From assembly GCA_029974855.1 (NCBI GenBank), contig JARKQO010000168.1, forward strand, positions 1 to 8,450: DNA of 8,450 nt, given 5' to 3'. The notes beneath the pieces are model-generated. The model was given only the letters and a program-made list of their open reading frames with translations, was not told the DNA's origin and did no database searches. Made by a program: the position numbers and the translations under genes. The first letter of the stretch is position 1. Each line of letters begins with the position of its first letter. This document shows, piece after piece, positions 1 to 6,382 of the stretch. This DNA is from Eubacteriales bacterium. Its GTDB lineage: Bacteria; Bacillota_A; Clostridia; Christensenellales; Aristaeellaceae.

Positions 1-1002
1 CCCGTCGCTGTAGCGGCGGCCCACCATCAGGCGGCCCGTGAACTCGTCCACGATGATGACCTCGCCGTTTTGCACCACGTAGTCCACGTCCCGCTTCATC
101 ATGGCGTGGGCCTTGAGGGCTTGCAGAATGTGGTGGTAGAGTTCGTTGTTCTCCACATCGGCGATGTTGTCCACCTTGAAGAAGCTCTGGGCCTTGTTGA
201 TGCCGCTTTCCGTGAGGGTGACGGCCTTCTCCTTTTCCGCCACGGTATAGTCCGCGTCGTTGCCCCGGAGCCGGGAGACGAACTGGTCCGCCTTCTCGTA
301 CATGTCCGTGGACTTTTCCCCCTGGCCGGAGATGATCAGCGGGGTGCGGGCCTCGTCGATCAAAATGCTGTCCACCTCGTCCACGATGGCGTAGACGTGG
401 CCCCTCTGCACCATATCCTTGCCGTAGATCACCATGTTGTCCCGCAGGTAGTCAAAGCCCATTTCGTTGTTGGTGCCGTAGGTGATATCGCAGGCGTAGG
501 CCGCCCGGCGCTGGGCATTGTCCATGTCGTGGATGATGAGGCCCACGGAAAGGCCCATGAACTTGTAAATTTTACCCATCCACTCGCTGTCCCGCTTGGC
601 CAGGTAGTCGTTCACGGTGACGATGTGGACGCCCTCGCCGGTCAAGGCGTTCAGGTAGGCGGGCAAGGTGGCCACCAAGGTCTTGCCCTCGCCGGTTTTC
701 ATTTCCGCGATGCGGCCCTGGTGCAGGCAGATGCCGCCCAAAATCTGCACCGGGTAGGGGCGCAGGCCCACCGCCCGGTCCGCGGCCTCCCGGCAGGCGG
801 CAAAGGCGTCCGGCAGGATATCCTCCAGGGTTTCCCCCGCTGCCAAGCGCTGCTTCAGGGCCGGGGTCACCGCCCGAAGCTCCGCGTCCGAGAAGGCCCG
901 GTAGGCTTCCTCCTTGGCCAACACCTGGTCCGCCAGCTTTTGCAAGCGCTTGACCTCGGTTTCATTGCTCTGTCCAAAGAGCTTTTTCACAAAATCCATC
1001 AT
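1..1002 (-). CDS. secA: Preprotein translocase ATPase SecA, N-terminal part (truncated by window edge)
   Basis: SecA is the cytoplasmic motor ATPase that pushes unfolded preproteins through SecYEG. The 334 visible residues begin [10 protein letters not shown] and cover the first nucleotide-binding domain and the start of the preprotein-binding region. Walker A MKTGEGKT is at residues 101-108, [10 protein letters not shown] follows at about 129-138, and the DEVD Walker B at 208-211 is followed by [13 protein letters not shown]. The last visible part is [17 protein letters not shown], so some 500 C-terminal residues lie beyond the left edge. All hallmark motifs match canonical SecA. The start is chosen at the first ATG of an ATG-ATG pair. 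An AAGGAG at 1018-1023 sits 15 bases from that ATG but 9 from an in-frame TTG at 1008, which may be the true start. The gene has its own promoter and follows the radical SAM gene in the same direction. Identity is near certain. Confidence 0.97.
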   Translation of the reverse strand, partial: MMDFVKKLFGQSNETEVKRLQKLADQVLAKEEAYRAFSDAELRAVTPALKQRLAAGETLEDILPDAFAACREAADRAVGLRPYPVQILGGICLHQGRIAEMKTGEGKTLVATLPAYLNALTGEGVHIVTVNDYLAKRDSEWMGKIYKFMGLSVGLIIHDMDNAQRRAAYACDITYGTNNEMGFDYLRDNMVIYGKDMVQRGHVYAIVDEVDSILIDEARTPLIISGQGEKSTDMYEKADQFVSRLRGNDADYTVAEKEKAVTLTESGINKAQSFFKVDNIADVENNELYHHILQALKAHAMMKRDVDYVVQNGEVIIVDEFTGRLMVGRRYSDG

Positions 1003-1063
1003 TGCCAATGCGGTCGTCTCCTTGCGCTATGGATTGCCCCATGGGCAGCAAATACCACTTTTT

Positions 1064-1093
1064 ATTATAACACGGAAAATGGAAGGTACGCAA
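1064..1093 (-). promoter_or_regulatory. Putative sigma-A promoter of secA (extended -10)
   Basis: Read on the minus strand, a perfect -10 TATAAT (1064-1069) is preceded by TGT, giving the extended -10 TGTTATAAT. A weak -35, TTGCGT (1088-1093), lies 18 bp further upstream. Transcription would begin near 1057, leaving a leader of about 50 bases before secA. The rest of the 246-bp gap between the radical SAM stop and secA holds palindromes, including GGAAAGC-GCA-GCTTTCC near 1171-1187 and CGCCATATGGCG near 1202-1213. None is followed by a convincing T-run on the minus strand, so read-through from the upstream gene remains possible. Confidence 0.6.
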
Positions 1094-1248
1094 GGCGCGG
1101 GGAAAAGGGGTTCTACTCCGAATCCCAAAACCGGGTTCTCCGAAAAGAGGAGGCTTGGGCCCTGGATGAGGAAAGCTGCGCTTTCCAAAAAGTGAGCTTG
1201 CGCCATATGGCGGATTTGGGCTTGCGGGCATGGCCGCGCATGGCTCAT

Positions 1249-2355
1249 TCACCTCCCCAGCAGCAGGGCCCCCGTGTCGCACAGTTCCTGCCCGATGTCC
1301 GCCAGAAGATGCTGATATCCGCAAAAGCCCGTGGCTTCGTCCACGTACATGGCCCCGGCCATGCGCTTGCAGCCGCCGTTGCAGAGCCTGCGGTATTTGC
1401 ATTGGGCGCAGGCCTGGGGCAACTGGGTCCGGGAGGACAGAAAGCCCGTGCTTTCCAGCCGCTGACGGATTTGGGGAAAGGGCTCGGTAGCCAAAGAGCC
1501 GCCCCGGTAGGCGTCCAGCACATAAAAATCGCAGGGGTAGACGCTGCCGTCGGCTTCGATGATGTGCTGGAGCTGGCAGCGGCCATGGAGCCCGCAGGCG
1601 CTGACGGCCTGGCGCAGCAGCAGGTTCACCATGTCGTCAAAGAGCTTGACGCTGAAGTACCGCCCTTCCAGGACGGCCTGCTTCCACTGGGCAAACAGGG
1701 CCACGTAGAAGCTGTGAAACCGCTGGGGGGTGAGGCTCCAGGGCTCCCGCTCCCCGGCCAGGCCGCCGAGGCAGGGGGTGAACTGAATGTACTGAATCCG
1801 CTCCCGCTGGATGAACTGCCACGCCTTTTGGGGGTGCCGGGCCAAGGTGTTGGTGAGGGTGCATAACACGTTGTACTCCACGCCGGTGGCGTCCAGGAGC
1901 CGCTTCGCCCCCATGACCTGCTGGAAGGTGCCCTTTCCCTGGGGATCCAGCCGGTATTGGTTATGGTGCTGGGCGTACCCGTCCAAAGACAGGCCCACCA
2001 AAAAGCGGTGCTGGGCCAAAAAGACGCACCATTCAGGGTCCAGGGCGGTGCCGTTGGTTTGGAGGGCATAGGAAACCTGGACCCCCTTGGCCTGGGCCTT
2101 CACCAGGTCCACAAAATCCTGGAACCAGGCAAGCCCCGCCAAGGTGGGCTCGCCCCCCTGAAACGCCATGAGAAGGCTGTCCCCGTCCTCCAGGCCGGAG
2201 AACAGGTTGGCAATGACCGCCCCGGCGGTTTCCCGGGTCATGATTCCGTGGGAGGCCACCTGGCGGCGGGCGCTGACATCGCAGTAGAAGCAATAGGCGC
2301 ACCGGAGGTTGCACAAAGAGGAGGCGGGTTTGATCATCACAGAGTAGTGGGCCAA
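1249..2355 (-). CDS. Anaerobic sulfatase-maturase-like radical SAM/SPASM enzyme (anSME family)
   Basis: The 368-residue protein matches the length and layout of anaerobic sulfatase-maturating enzymes. These oxidise an active-site Cys or Ser of a sulfatase to formylglycine using S-adenosylmethionine and three [4Fe-4S] clusters. The radical SAM motif CNLRCAYC places cysteines at 15, 19 and 22. It is followed by FQGGEPTLAGL at 65-75 and QTNGT at 99-103. The SPASM part has the full set of eight cysteines at 254, 260, 275, 316, 319, 325, 329 and 345, including EADGSVYPCDFYVL and CAQCKYRRLCNGGC. Asp276, after YPC, corresponds to the Asp proposed as catalytic base in the clostridial enzyme. The start is TTG at 2355, because AAAGGAGGAT lies 5-15 bases upstream. 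An in-frame GTG at 2394 overlaps the predicted -10 box and is rejected. No sulfatase is in the window, so the substrate is unknown; a peptide-modifying SPASM enzyme is the main alternative. Confidence 0.9.
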   Translation of the reverse strand: MAHYSVMIKPASSLCNLRCAYCFYCDVSARRQVASHGIMTRETAGAVIANLFSGLEDGDSLLMAFQGGEPTLAGLAWFQDFVDLVKAQAKGVQVSYALQTNGTALDPEWCVFLAQHRFLVGLSLDGYAQHHNQYRLDPQGKGTFQQVMGAKRLLDATGVEYNVLCTLTNTLARHPQKAWQFIQRERIQYIQFTPCLGGLAGEREPWSLTPQRFHSFYVALFAQWKQAVLEGRYFSVKLFDDMVNLLLRQAVSACGLHGRCQLQHIIEADGSVYPCDFYVLDAYRGGSLATEPFPQIRQRLESTGFLSSRTQLPQACAQCKYRRLCNGGCKRMAGAMYVDEATGFCGYQHLLADIGQELCDTGALLLGR

Positions 2356-2360
2356 CGCAG

Positions 2361-2370
2361 ATCCTCCTTT
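2361..2370 (-). promoter_or_regulatory. Ribosome binding site fixing the TTG start of the anSME-like gene
   Basis: The minus strand reads AAAGGAGGAT, an almost complete anti-Shine-Dalgarno match, ending 5 bases before TTG (2355); the GGAGG core lies about 7 bases from it. It lies downstream of the in-frame GTG at 2394, so it can only serve the TTG start. The resulting N-terminus, MAHYSVMIKPASSLCNLRC, has the length before the first cluster cysteine that is usual in anSME proteins. Confidence 0.8.
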
Positions 2371-2392
2371 TGTGATGGGGCTATCTGTCCCC

Positions 2393-2401
2393 ACTATACC
2401 A
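2393..2401 (-). promoter_or_regulatory. Putative extended -10 promoter of the anSME-like gene
   Basis: On the minus strand TGGTATAGT (TATAGT at 2393-2398, TG at 2400-2401) is an extended -10. No good -35 is present at 17 bp (GTTCTT near 2416-2421), as is common for extended -10 promoters. The expected start near 2386 gives a leader of about 30 bases before the TTG codon. The imperfect palindrome at 2412-2442 covers the -35 region. Confidence 0.5.
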
Positions 2402-2411
2402 CATTCCCCTG

Positions 2412-2442
2412 CCGGAAGAACAGGGACCGGAACTTCTGCCGG
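2412..2442. promoter_or_regulatory. Imperfect inverted repeat over the anSME -35 region (possible operator)
   Basis: CCGGAAGAA (2412-2420) and TTCTGCCGG (2434-2442) are complementary at 8 of 9 positions, separated by 13 bases. The repeat covers the place of the -35 box of the minus-strand promoter and lies upstream of the divergent plus-strand promoter. A T-run (2446-2450) follows on the plus strand, so a terminator facing right is an alternative reading, although no plus-strand gene lies upstream. Confidence 0.3.
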
Positions 2443-2471
2443 AGGTTTTTCCCATATTTTTCAAATTTTTG

Positions 2472-2500
2472 ATGACAAATTTCGACTTTTTTGTTATACT
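2472..2500 (+). promoter_or_regulatory. Strong-looking sigma-A promoter for the putative ncRNA
   Basis: A -35 ATGACA (2472-2477, 5/6) and a -10 TATACT (2495-2500, 5/6) are separated by exactly 17 bp. The -10 is extended by TG at 2492-2493. Directly upstream, 2453-2471 is a run of A/T tracts resembling an UP element. This combination is typical of promoters for abundant RNAs. The start is expected around 2507. No open reading frame of protein-like composition follows for more than 500 bp. Confidence 0.6.
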
Positions 2501-2506
2501 CTTGTA

Positions 2507-2739
2507 AAAGATGGGAATTATTGGAAGTGCGATACAGTTTTGCTGTGGTAGGTAGTCCTTATGAAGCAAAGGATACGCTGGGGTTGGGGCCTACACCATT
2601 GTTGTGAACCCCTGGGGAAAAAATTGCAATGCCGGCCGCTTTGCCAGCCGCCATGGTGGAAGCGCCCTTTAGGCATGGGGGGACCACCGCCGGTGGGATC
2701 ATCCTGAGGCCGCCACGCCGGAAGGGGCGGATATTTTTT
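2507..2739 (+). ncRNA. Putative structured non-coding RNA (family not recognised)
   Basis: Between the promoter at 2472-2500 and the hairpin/T-run at 2710-2739 lies a region with no credible protein but many possible helices. These are ACAG-TTTTG-CTGT (2534-2546), TCCTT/AAGGA (2556-2560 with 2569-2573), GTAGG/CCTAC (2548-2552 with 2590-2594, enclosing the previous one) and GGGGTT/AACCCC (2580-2585 with 2607-2612, competing with it). Further on come ATGCC/GGCAT (2629-2633 with 2672-2676) enclosing CGCTT/AAGCG, then CCACC-GCC-GGTGG (2684-2696). The first 110 bases have more balanced composition than the surroundings, as expected for a conserved RNA. It lacks the SRP RNA tetraloop region, and no riboswitch core was recognised. 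Size and independent promoter would suit a raiA-type or 6S-type RNA, but neither can be claimed. Alternatively it is a long attenuated leader of the operon beginning at 3073. Exact ends are estimates. Confidence 0.45.
2710..2739 (+). terminator. Putative intrinsic terminator ending the ncRNA
   Basis: CCGCC (2710-2714) pairs with GGCGG (2726-2730), leaving an 11-base loop that can partly pair. It is followed by ATA and six T (2734-2739). The stem is short (5 bp, all G:C) and three bases separate it from the T-run, so termination may be partial. Confidence 0.5.
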
Positions 2740-3072
2740 GGCTTACCCCGGAAAAGGGAGAAGGGCGGCGGGAAAAACCACTGCCCCTTGGAACCCCGGG
2801 CCCAATGCCCGCTTTGCCCCGGCAAAGAAGGAAGGCACGGATTTCCGGGGCTGTGACGGAGCCGGAAAGGGAGGGGGGATTGCGCCAGGGCAAAAGGCTT
2901 TTGCCCAGGAAAGGCCATCCGGTTTTCACGAATGCGGAGAGGAGGCGGCAGGATTGCGGGCCTCTCCCTGAAGCGGCGCGGGAGGAAAAATACGCCGTGG
3001 CGGGGAGAGGGGTGGGAACCCACTGCATTTTCAGAGATTCACCAAGGGATAAGCGTGAAAGGGAGTGGAAGT
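2740..3072. other. GC-rich intergenic region with tandem hairpins, no gene seen
   Basis: Reading frames here are short, GC-driven and dominated by Arg, Gly and Pro, with no ribosome binding site or family resemblance, so none is called. Three compact hairpins occur: CGGGC-CCAAT-GCCCG (2797-2811), directly abutting CTTTGC-CCCG-GCAAAG (2812-2827), and GGGCAAA-AGGCT-TTTGCCC (2888-2906). None has a following T-run. No clear promoter for the gene at 3073 was found, so its transcription may come from 2500 by read-through of the terminator-like hairpin, or from a non-consensus promoter. Confidence 0.5.
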
Positions 3073-3918
3073 ATGGGAAAGAAAAGGGCGGCGAGGCTTT
3101 GGGCGGCCGTCTGCGCCCTTACGCTCATCACAGTGTCCTGGGCGGGCGCTGTGGGGCTTCCCAATCCGATGCGGGAGGCCACGGCCCAGGAGATCCAGGA
3201 GAGGATGGGCGCGCCGGTGGCTGTGCCCCAGGGCGCGCAGGACGTGGCTTATTCCCTCATTGACATGACGGACGAAGAGGAGATTGCCCAGGTGCAATTT
3301 ACGCTGGACGGCATCCAGTACTGTTTCCGGACGCAGCCCGGCGACGGGCTCACGGACATCTCGGGCATGTACTATGAGTGGACCAAGGAGGACCTGGCCC
3401 CGTTGCCGGGCTTTGAGGCCGAGGCCCACTATAACGAGGGCGAGGCGGGTATCCTTTTGTGGTATCACCAGGGCAGAGGCCTTGCCTGCTCCGTATCCAT
3501 GGATACGGGGGCTACGCTGGAGGCGCTGGTGGCCCTGGCCGGGCCCGTGGCCGCCGGGCAGGACGCGGAAGCGGAGCCCATGGCCCTGACCTATGACCTG
3601 GAGGGGGAAACCGTTCTCACGGTGCGCCTTCAGGCAAACCCCACCACAGGGTATCAGTGGACCTATGAAATTTCCGACCCGAAGCTGCTGGCCTGTGAAA
3701 AGGAGGAGTACGTTCCCGATGAAAACTCCCAGGGCCTTATGGGAGCCGGGGGGACGTATGTGGCCGTGTTCTCTCCCACGACGCAGGGGGCTGGGGCGGT
3801 GGAGCTGACCTTCCGCTATGCCCGCCAGTGGGAGAGCCAGGAGGAGCCCGTGGAAACGTATACGTTCCAGCTGTGGATCATGGAATCGGGCACGCTGTCG
3901 GTGGAGGGAATCCAGTAA
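3073..3918 (+). CDS. Secreted protein with C-terminal chagasin-like (I42) peptidase-inhibitor domain
   Basis: The protein has 281 residues. A basic start (MGKKRAAR) and hydrophobic stretch form a signal peptide, with a likely cut after AGA near residue 26. Residues about 35-158 form an acidic N-terminal domain of unknown family with an ISGMYYEW segment (96-103). Residues about 170-270 carry the three loop motifs of chagasin-type inhibitors in order: NPTTGYQW (189-196), GAGG (224-227) and RQW (251-253). Family I42 inhibitors block papain-like (C1) cysteine peptidases by inserting these loops into the active-site cleft. The start is the ATG after GGGAGTGGAAGT; an in-frame GTG at 3055 is less likely. 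It heads three secreted-protein genes in a row. Function as an inhibitor of host or self cysteine peptidases is inference; the domain call is good. Confidence 0.82.
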   Translation: MGKKRAARLWAAVCALTLITVSWAGAVGLPNPMREATAQEIQERMGAPVAVPQGAQDVAYSLIDMTDEEEIAQVQFTLDGIQYCFRTQPGDGLTDISGMYYEWTKEDLAPLPGFEAEAHYNEGEAGILLWYHQGRGLACSVSMDTGATLEALVALAGPVAAGQDAEAEPMALTYDLEGETVLTVRLQANPTTGYQWTYEISDPKLLACEKEEYVPDENSQGLMGAGGTYVAVFSPTTQGAGAVELTFRYARQWESQEEPVETYTFQLWIMESGTLSVEGIQ

Positions 3919-3968
3919 GGCTTGGGATGGGATGGTAAGCACCCATGCAAAAGAATAGGAGGAACATT

Positions 3969-4601
3969 ATGAACAAAAGGCTGATCTCTCTGGCCCTGGC
4001 CACGCTGCTGCTGGCCATGGCCGCCTTCCCGGCCGTTTCCCTGGGGGAAACCTGGCACGCCTATGTGTACACCAGCAATGGCAAAGGGCTCAATCTGCGC
4101 CCAACCCCCAGCACCAGCTTGGCTCCCCTTACCAGCATTCCCTATGGGGCCAAGGTAACCCTCAACGACTATATCGACCAAACCTGGGTGGAAGTGGATT
4201 ATGGCGGATACCACGGCTTTGTGATGGGGCGCTACCTCACCTACGACGTGCCCGGGCCTAAGCCCACCACGAAGCCCGCGCCCAAGCCCACCGCCAAGCC
4301 CGCTCCGGATGCGGAGACTTCCTTGAAGAGAATTTTTGCGGGCTTTGCCTTTACCAGCTATACGGTGCAGGTGCGGCCCAGCACCCCCGCGGGATACGTG
4401 CACATGCGCTGGGCGCCCACCAAGGCCTCCGACCCCATCCAGGATTTTCACCAAAACGACATTCTCACCGTGATCTCCCAAAACAAAACCTGGGCCCAGG
4501 TGGTGGATCCAAACACAGGTGTCACGGGCTTCATGATGCGCGCCTTCCTGACGGACTTTGGGGTAGGCGGACAAGGCGGGGGAGAGAGCAGCGGCTCTTA
4601 A
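3969..4601 (+). CDS. Secreted protein with two SH3b-like domains and a Lys/Pro/Thr linker
   Basis: The 210-residue product begins MNKRLISLALATLLL, a signal peptide with probable cleavage near residue 26 (around SLGE-TW). Residues about 31-91 form a bacterial SH3 domain (YVYTSNGKGLNLRPTPS, then IPYGAKVTL, then WVEVDYGGYHGFVMGRYL). A linker at 95-113 consists of KPT/KPAP repeats. A second, more divergent SH3-like domain spans about 131-195 (VHMRWAPT, NDILTVIS, WAQVVD, TGFMMRAFL). The tail is Gly/Ser-rich. SH3b domains of this kind usually bind peptidoglycan or other cell-wall parts, so a wall-associated role is likely. No catalytic domain is present. The start is chosen for AGGAGG at 3957-3962, 6 bases before ATG. 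It lies 50 bp after the chagasin-like gene with no terminator between, so co-transcription is likely. Confidence 0.8.
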   Translation: MNKRLISLALATLLLAMAAFPAVSLGETWHAYVYTSNGKGLNLRPTPSTSLAPLTSIPYGAKVTLNDYIDQTWVEVDYGGYHGFVMGRYLTYDVPGPKPTTKPAPKPTAKPAPDAETSLKRIFAGFAFTSYTVQVRPSTPAGYVHMRWAPTKASDPIQDFHQNDILTVISQNKTWAQVVDPNTGVTGFMMRAFLTDFGVGGQGGGESSGS

Positions 4602-4648
4602 ACCCTGTGGCCCATGAACAGAGTAGGTTATGAAAGGGGAACAAGGCA

Positions 4649-5194
4649 ATGCTTCGAAAGATTCTTTCGCTTTTCACCGCGCTTTTGCTGCTGTGCAGCG
4701 CCGCTGCCGCCCTGGCCGCCACCGAAACCTATCACGTGGTGGAAGATTTTCAGGAATTTGACGTGGAAATAGAAATCCCCGAGGGGGCGCAGTATAAGCA
4801 AAATCCCAAGGAGGGCTGGATCAGCCTGGAAATTTGGTATGAGGACCCCTCCAAGCCCTCCTTTGACCTCAATATCTCCTTCTCCGAGGAGGTGGAAAGC
4901 AAATTCCTGGCGGACTTCACCCAGGAGGAAATGGACCATCTGCTGGATATGGTCAGCCAGGATTTCTCGGTGCCCTCTGACGAGCTCTTTGAGACCCCCT
5001 CGGGCAATAAGGTTCTGTTGGTGCGGGAAACCGACCCGGAGGCAGGGGATTACGCCATCATGGTCTCCGTTTACAAGGGCTTTTTCTTCTCCCTGTACTG
5101 CAGCCATGGGGATTACTCTCCCCTCTCCCAGGAGGATATGGACCTGATGCATCAGGTGATAGAAGGGGCCTGGATTGTAGACACGGAGAAATAG
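4649..5194 (+). CDS. Small exported acidic protein of unknown function
   Basis: The 181-residue product has an N-terminal signal peptide (MLRKILSLFTALLLL) with a probable signal peptidase I site after ALA near residue 23. A Cys at 16 is preceded by LLL and does not make a proper lipobox. The mature part is acidic and alternates strands and short helices: FDVEIEIPEG (37-46), FDLNISFSEE (72-81), LADFTQEEMDHLLDMV (87-102), NKVLLVRE (120-127), then AIMVSVYKGFFFSLYC (136-151). This pattern resembles small PsbP-like exported proteins of clostridia, but no family is claimed. AAAGGGG lies about 10 bases before the ATG. It follows the SH3-domain gene by 47 bp and is the last gene before a strong terminator. 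It is a credible protein with unknown role. Confidence 0.72.
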   Translation: MLRKILSLFTALLLLCSAAAALAATETYHVVEDFQEFDVEIEIPEGAQYKQNPKEGWISLEIWYEDPSKPSFDLNISFSEEVESKFLADFTQEEMDHLLDMVSQDFSVPSDELFETPSGNKVLLVRETDPEAGDYAIMVSVYKGFFFSLYCSHGDYSPLSQEDMDLMHQVIEGAWIVDTEK

Positions 5195-5230
5195 GATCAC
5201 GGAAACCGGAGAACCGGGAACCTACCAGTG

Positions 5231-5268
5231 GGGCTGCCGCGCCAGGGAAAGGGCGCGGCAGCCCTTTT
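5231..5268 (+). terminator. Strong intrinsic terminator of the secreted-protein operon
   Basis: A perfect 13-bp stem, GGGCTGCCGCGCC (5231-5243) with GGCGCGGCAGCCC (5252-5264), encloses an 8-base loop AGGGAAAG and is followed by TTTT (5265-5268). It lies 36 bp after the stop codon of the third gene and separates this unit from the oxidoreductase gene. Between it and 5385 no promoter with both boxes could be identified. Confidence 0.85.
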
Positions 5269-5385
5269 GGGAATCCGGCAAAGGGATTTGAAAGGATTTC
5301 CGCCTCCACAGGTCGAAAGGAAAAAGGAAAGCGCAGGGGAAAGAACCAAGGAGCGCGTTTGAGATTCGGAAACGGAGGAAACGCT

Positions 5386-6342
5386 ATGAACAACATTATT
5401 CGCTGGGGTGTTCTGGGATGTGCCCGCATTGCCCTGAACCATGTGGTTCCCGCCATCCTGGAAGCGGACAACGCCCAGCCCTACGCCATCGCCTCCAGGG
5501 AGTTGGAGAAAGCCCAAAAGGCCGCCGCGGATTTTGGCTTTGAAAAGGCCTACGGGGATTACCAGTCCCTGCTGGACGACCCCGGGGTGGACGCGGTGTA
5601 CATCCCGCTGCCCAACGGCTTGCACCAGGAATGGTCCCTGATGGCCGCCCGGGCGGGGAAGCCGGTGCTGTGCGAAAAGCCCGTGGCCGTCACCGCCCCG
5701 GACCGCCGGGAGATGGAGGAGGTCTCCCGGCAACACGGCGTGAAGCTGATGGAGGCCTTCATGTACCGCTTCACCACCCGGATGGAGCAGCTTCAGGAGC
5801 TGTTGGCAGCCGGAACCCTCGGCCAGGTGCGGCACATCCACGCCAACTTCAGCTTTGCCATGACCCGGGACCAGGACCCCCGCCTGGACGCGGCCATGGG
5901 CGGCGGCAGCCTCTGGGATGTGGGCTGCTACCCCATCAACCTGATCGGCCTGATCATGGGGGAGGAGCCGGAGTCCTTCTGCGCCCAGCGTAGGGATGAA
6001 AACGGGGTGGACGTGGCCTTCAGCGCGGTGCTGAAATACGCAAACGGGGCCATTTGCACCGCCAACTGCGGCTTTGACGCCTTCAGCGGCCAGATGGCGG
6101 AAATCACCGGCAGCCAGGGCAGCCTCATCGTGCGGGACGTGTTTTTGGATTCCGCCGCGCCCATGGTGCTGGTCAATGCCCAAGGGGCCAAGGAGATCCC
6201 CGTTACCGCTTGCAAGCGGTATCTGCGGGAGGTGGAGGCCTTCGGCAGGATGATTTTGGAGGATGGGGAGCCTTTGGTGAGCCTTCAGGAGACCGCCCGC
6301 AACTGCGGCCTCATCGCCAGGCTGCTGGAGACGACCCGGTAA
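5386..6342 (+). CDS. Gfo/Idh/MocA family NAD(P)-dependent oxidoreductase
   Basis: The 318-residue protein has the usual two-domain layout of this family. The N-terminal Rossmann fold begins IRWGVLGCARIA, with the glycine-rich turn at residues 8-13, followed by VDAVYIPLPNGLH (68-80) and the signature EKP (97-99) that contacts the nicotinamide and substrate. The C-terminal alpha/beta domain carries GGGSLWDVGCYPIN (172-185), with Asp178 and Tyr182 in the position of the substrate-binding/catalytic motif seen in xylose and dihydrodiol dehydrogenases. Such enzymes oxidise or reduce sugars, inositols or related cyclic polyols in the cytoplasm; the exact substrate cannot be read from sequence. The start ATG follows GGAGG (5374-5378) by 7 bases. 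It is followed after 40 bp, with no terminator, by an MFS transporter gene, which suggests a shared unit. Family assignment is secure. Confidence 0.92.
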   Translation: MNNIIRWGVLGCARIALNHVVPAILEADNAQPYAIASRELEKAQKAAADFGFEKAYGDYQSLLDDPGVDAVYIPLPNGLHQEWSLMAARAGKPVLCEKPVAVTAPDRREMEEVSRQHGVKLMEAFMYRFTTRMEQLQELLAAGTLGQVRHIHANFSFAMTRDQDPRLDAAMGGGSLWDVGCYPINLIGLIMGEEPESFCAQRRDENGVDVAFSAVLKYANGAICTANCGFDAFSGQMAEITGSQGSLIVRDVFLDSAAPMVLVNAQGAKEIPVTACKRYLREVEAFGRMILEDGEPLVSLQETARNCGLIARLLETTR

Positions 6343-6382
6343 CCAGCCATACCCCGGAGCCTGATCAAAAGGAGTTACCTTG

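Noticed and set aside
1171..1215. Palindromes GGAAAGC-GCA-GCTTTCC and CGCCATATGGCG as terminators of the anSME-like gene
   Set aside because: On the minus strand the T-run comes before the first hairpin, and lies too far after the second one. Not a convincing terminator.
70..1866. 598-codon open frame on the plus strand
   Set aside because: It runs antisense through secA and the anSME-like gene, both of which carry complete family motifs. Its translation is His/Gly/Val-rich shadow sequence with no domain or ribosome binding site.
2394..2394. GTG at 2394 as start of the radical SAM gene
   Set aside because: It overlaps the predicted -10 box, has no ribosome binding site, and the strong AAAGGAGG lies downstream, before the TTG at 2355.
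2559..3028. Overlapping open frames on both strands between the ncRNA and the chagasin-like gene
   Set aside because: Pro/Arg/Gly-rich translations, no ribosome binding site, no signal or domain; they overlap palindromes in GC-rich DNA.
4664..4696. Lipoprotein signal at Cys16 of the small exported protein
   Set aside because: The residues before the Cys are LLL, lacking the small residues of a lipobox; ALA near residue 23 is a better signal peptidase I site.
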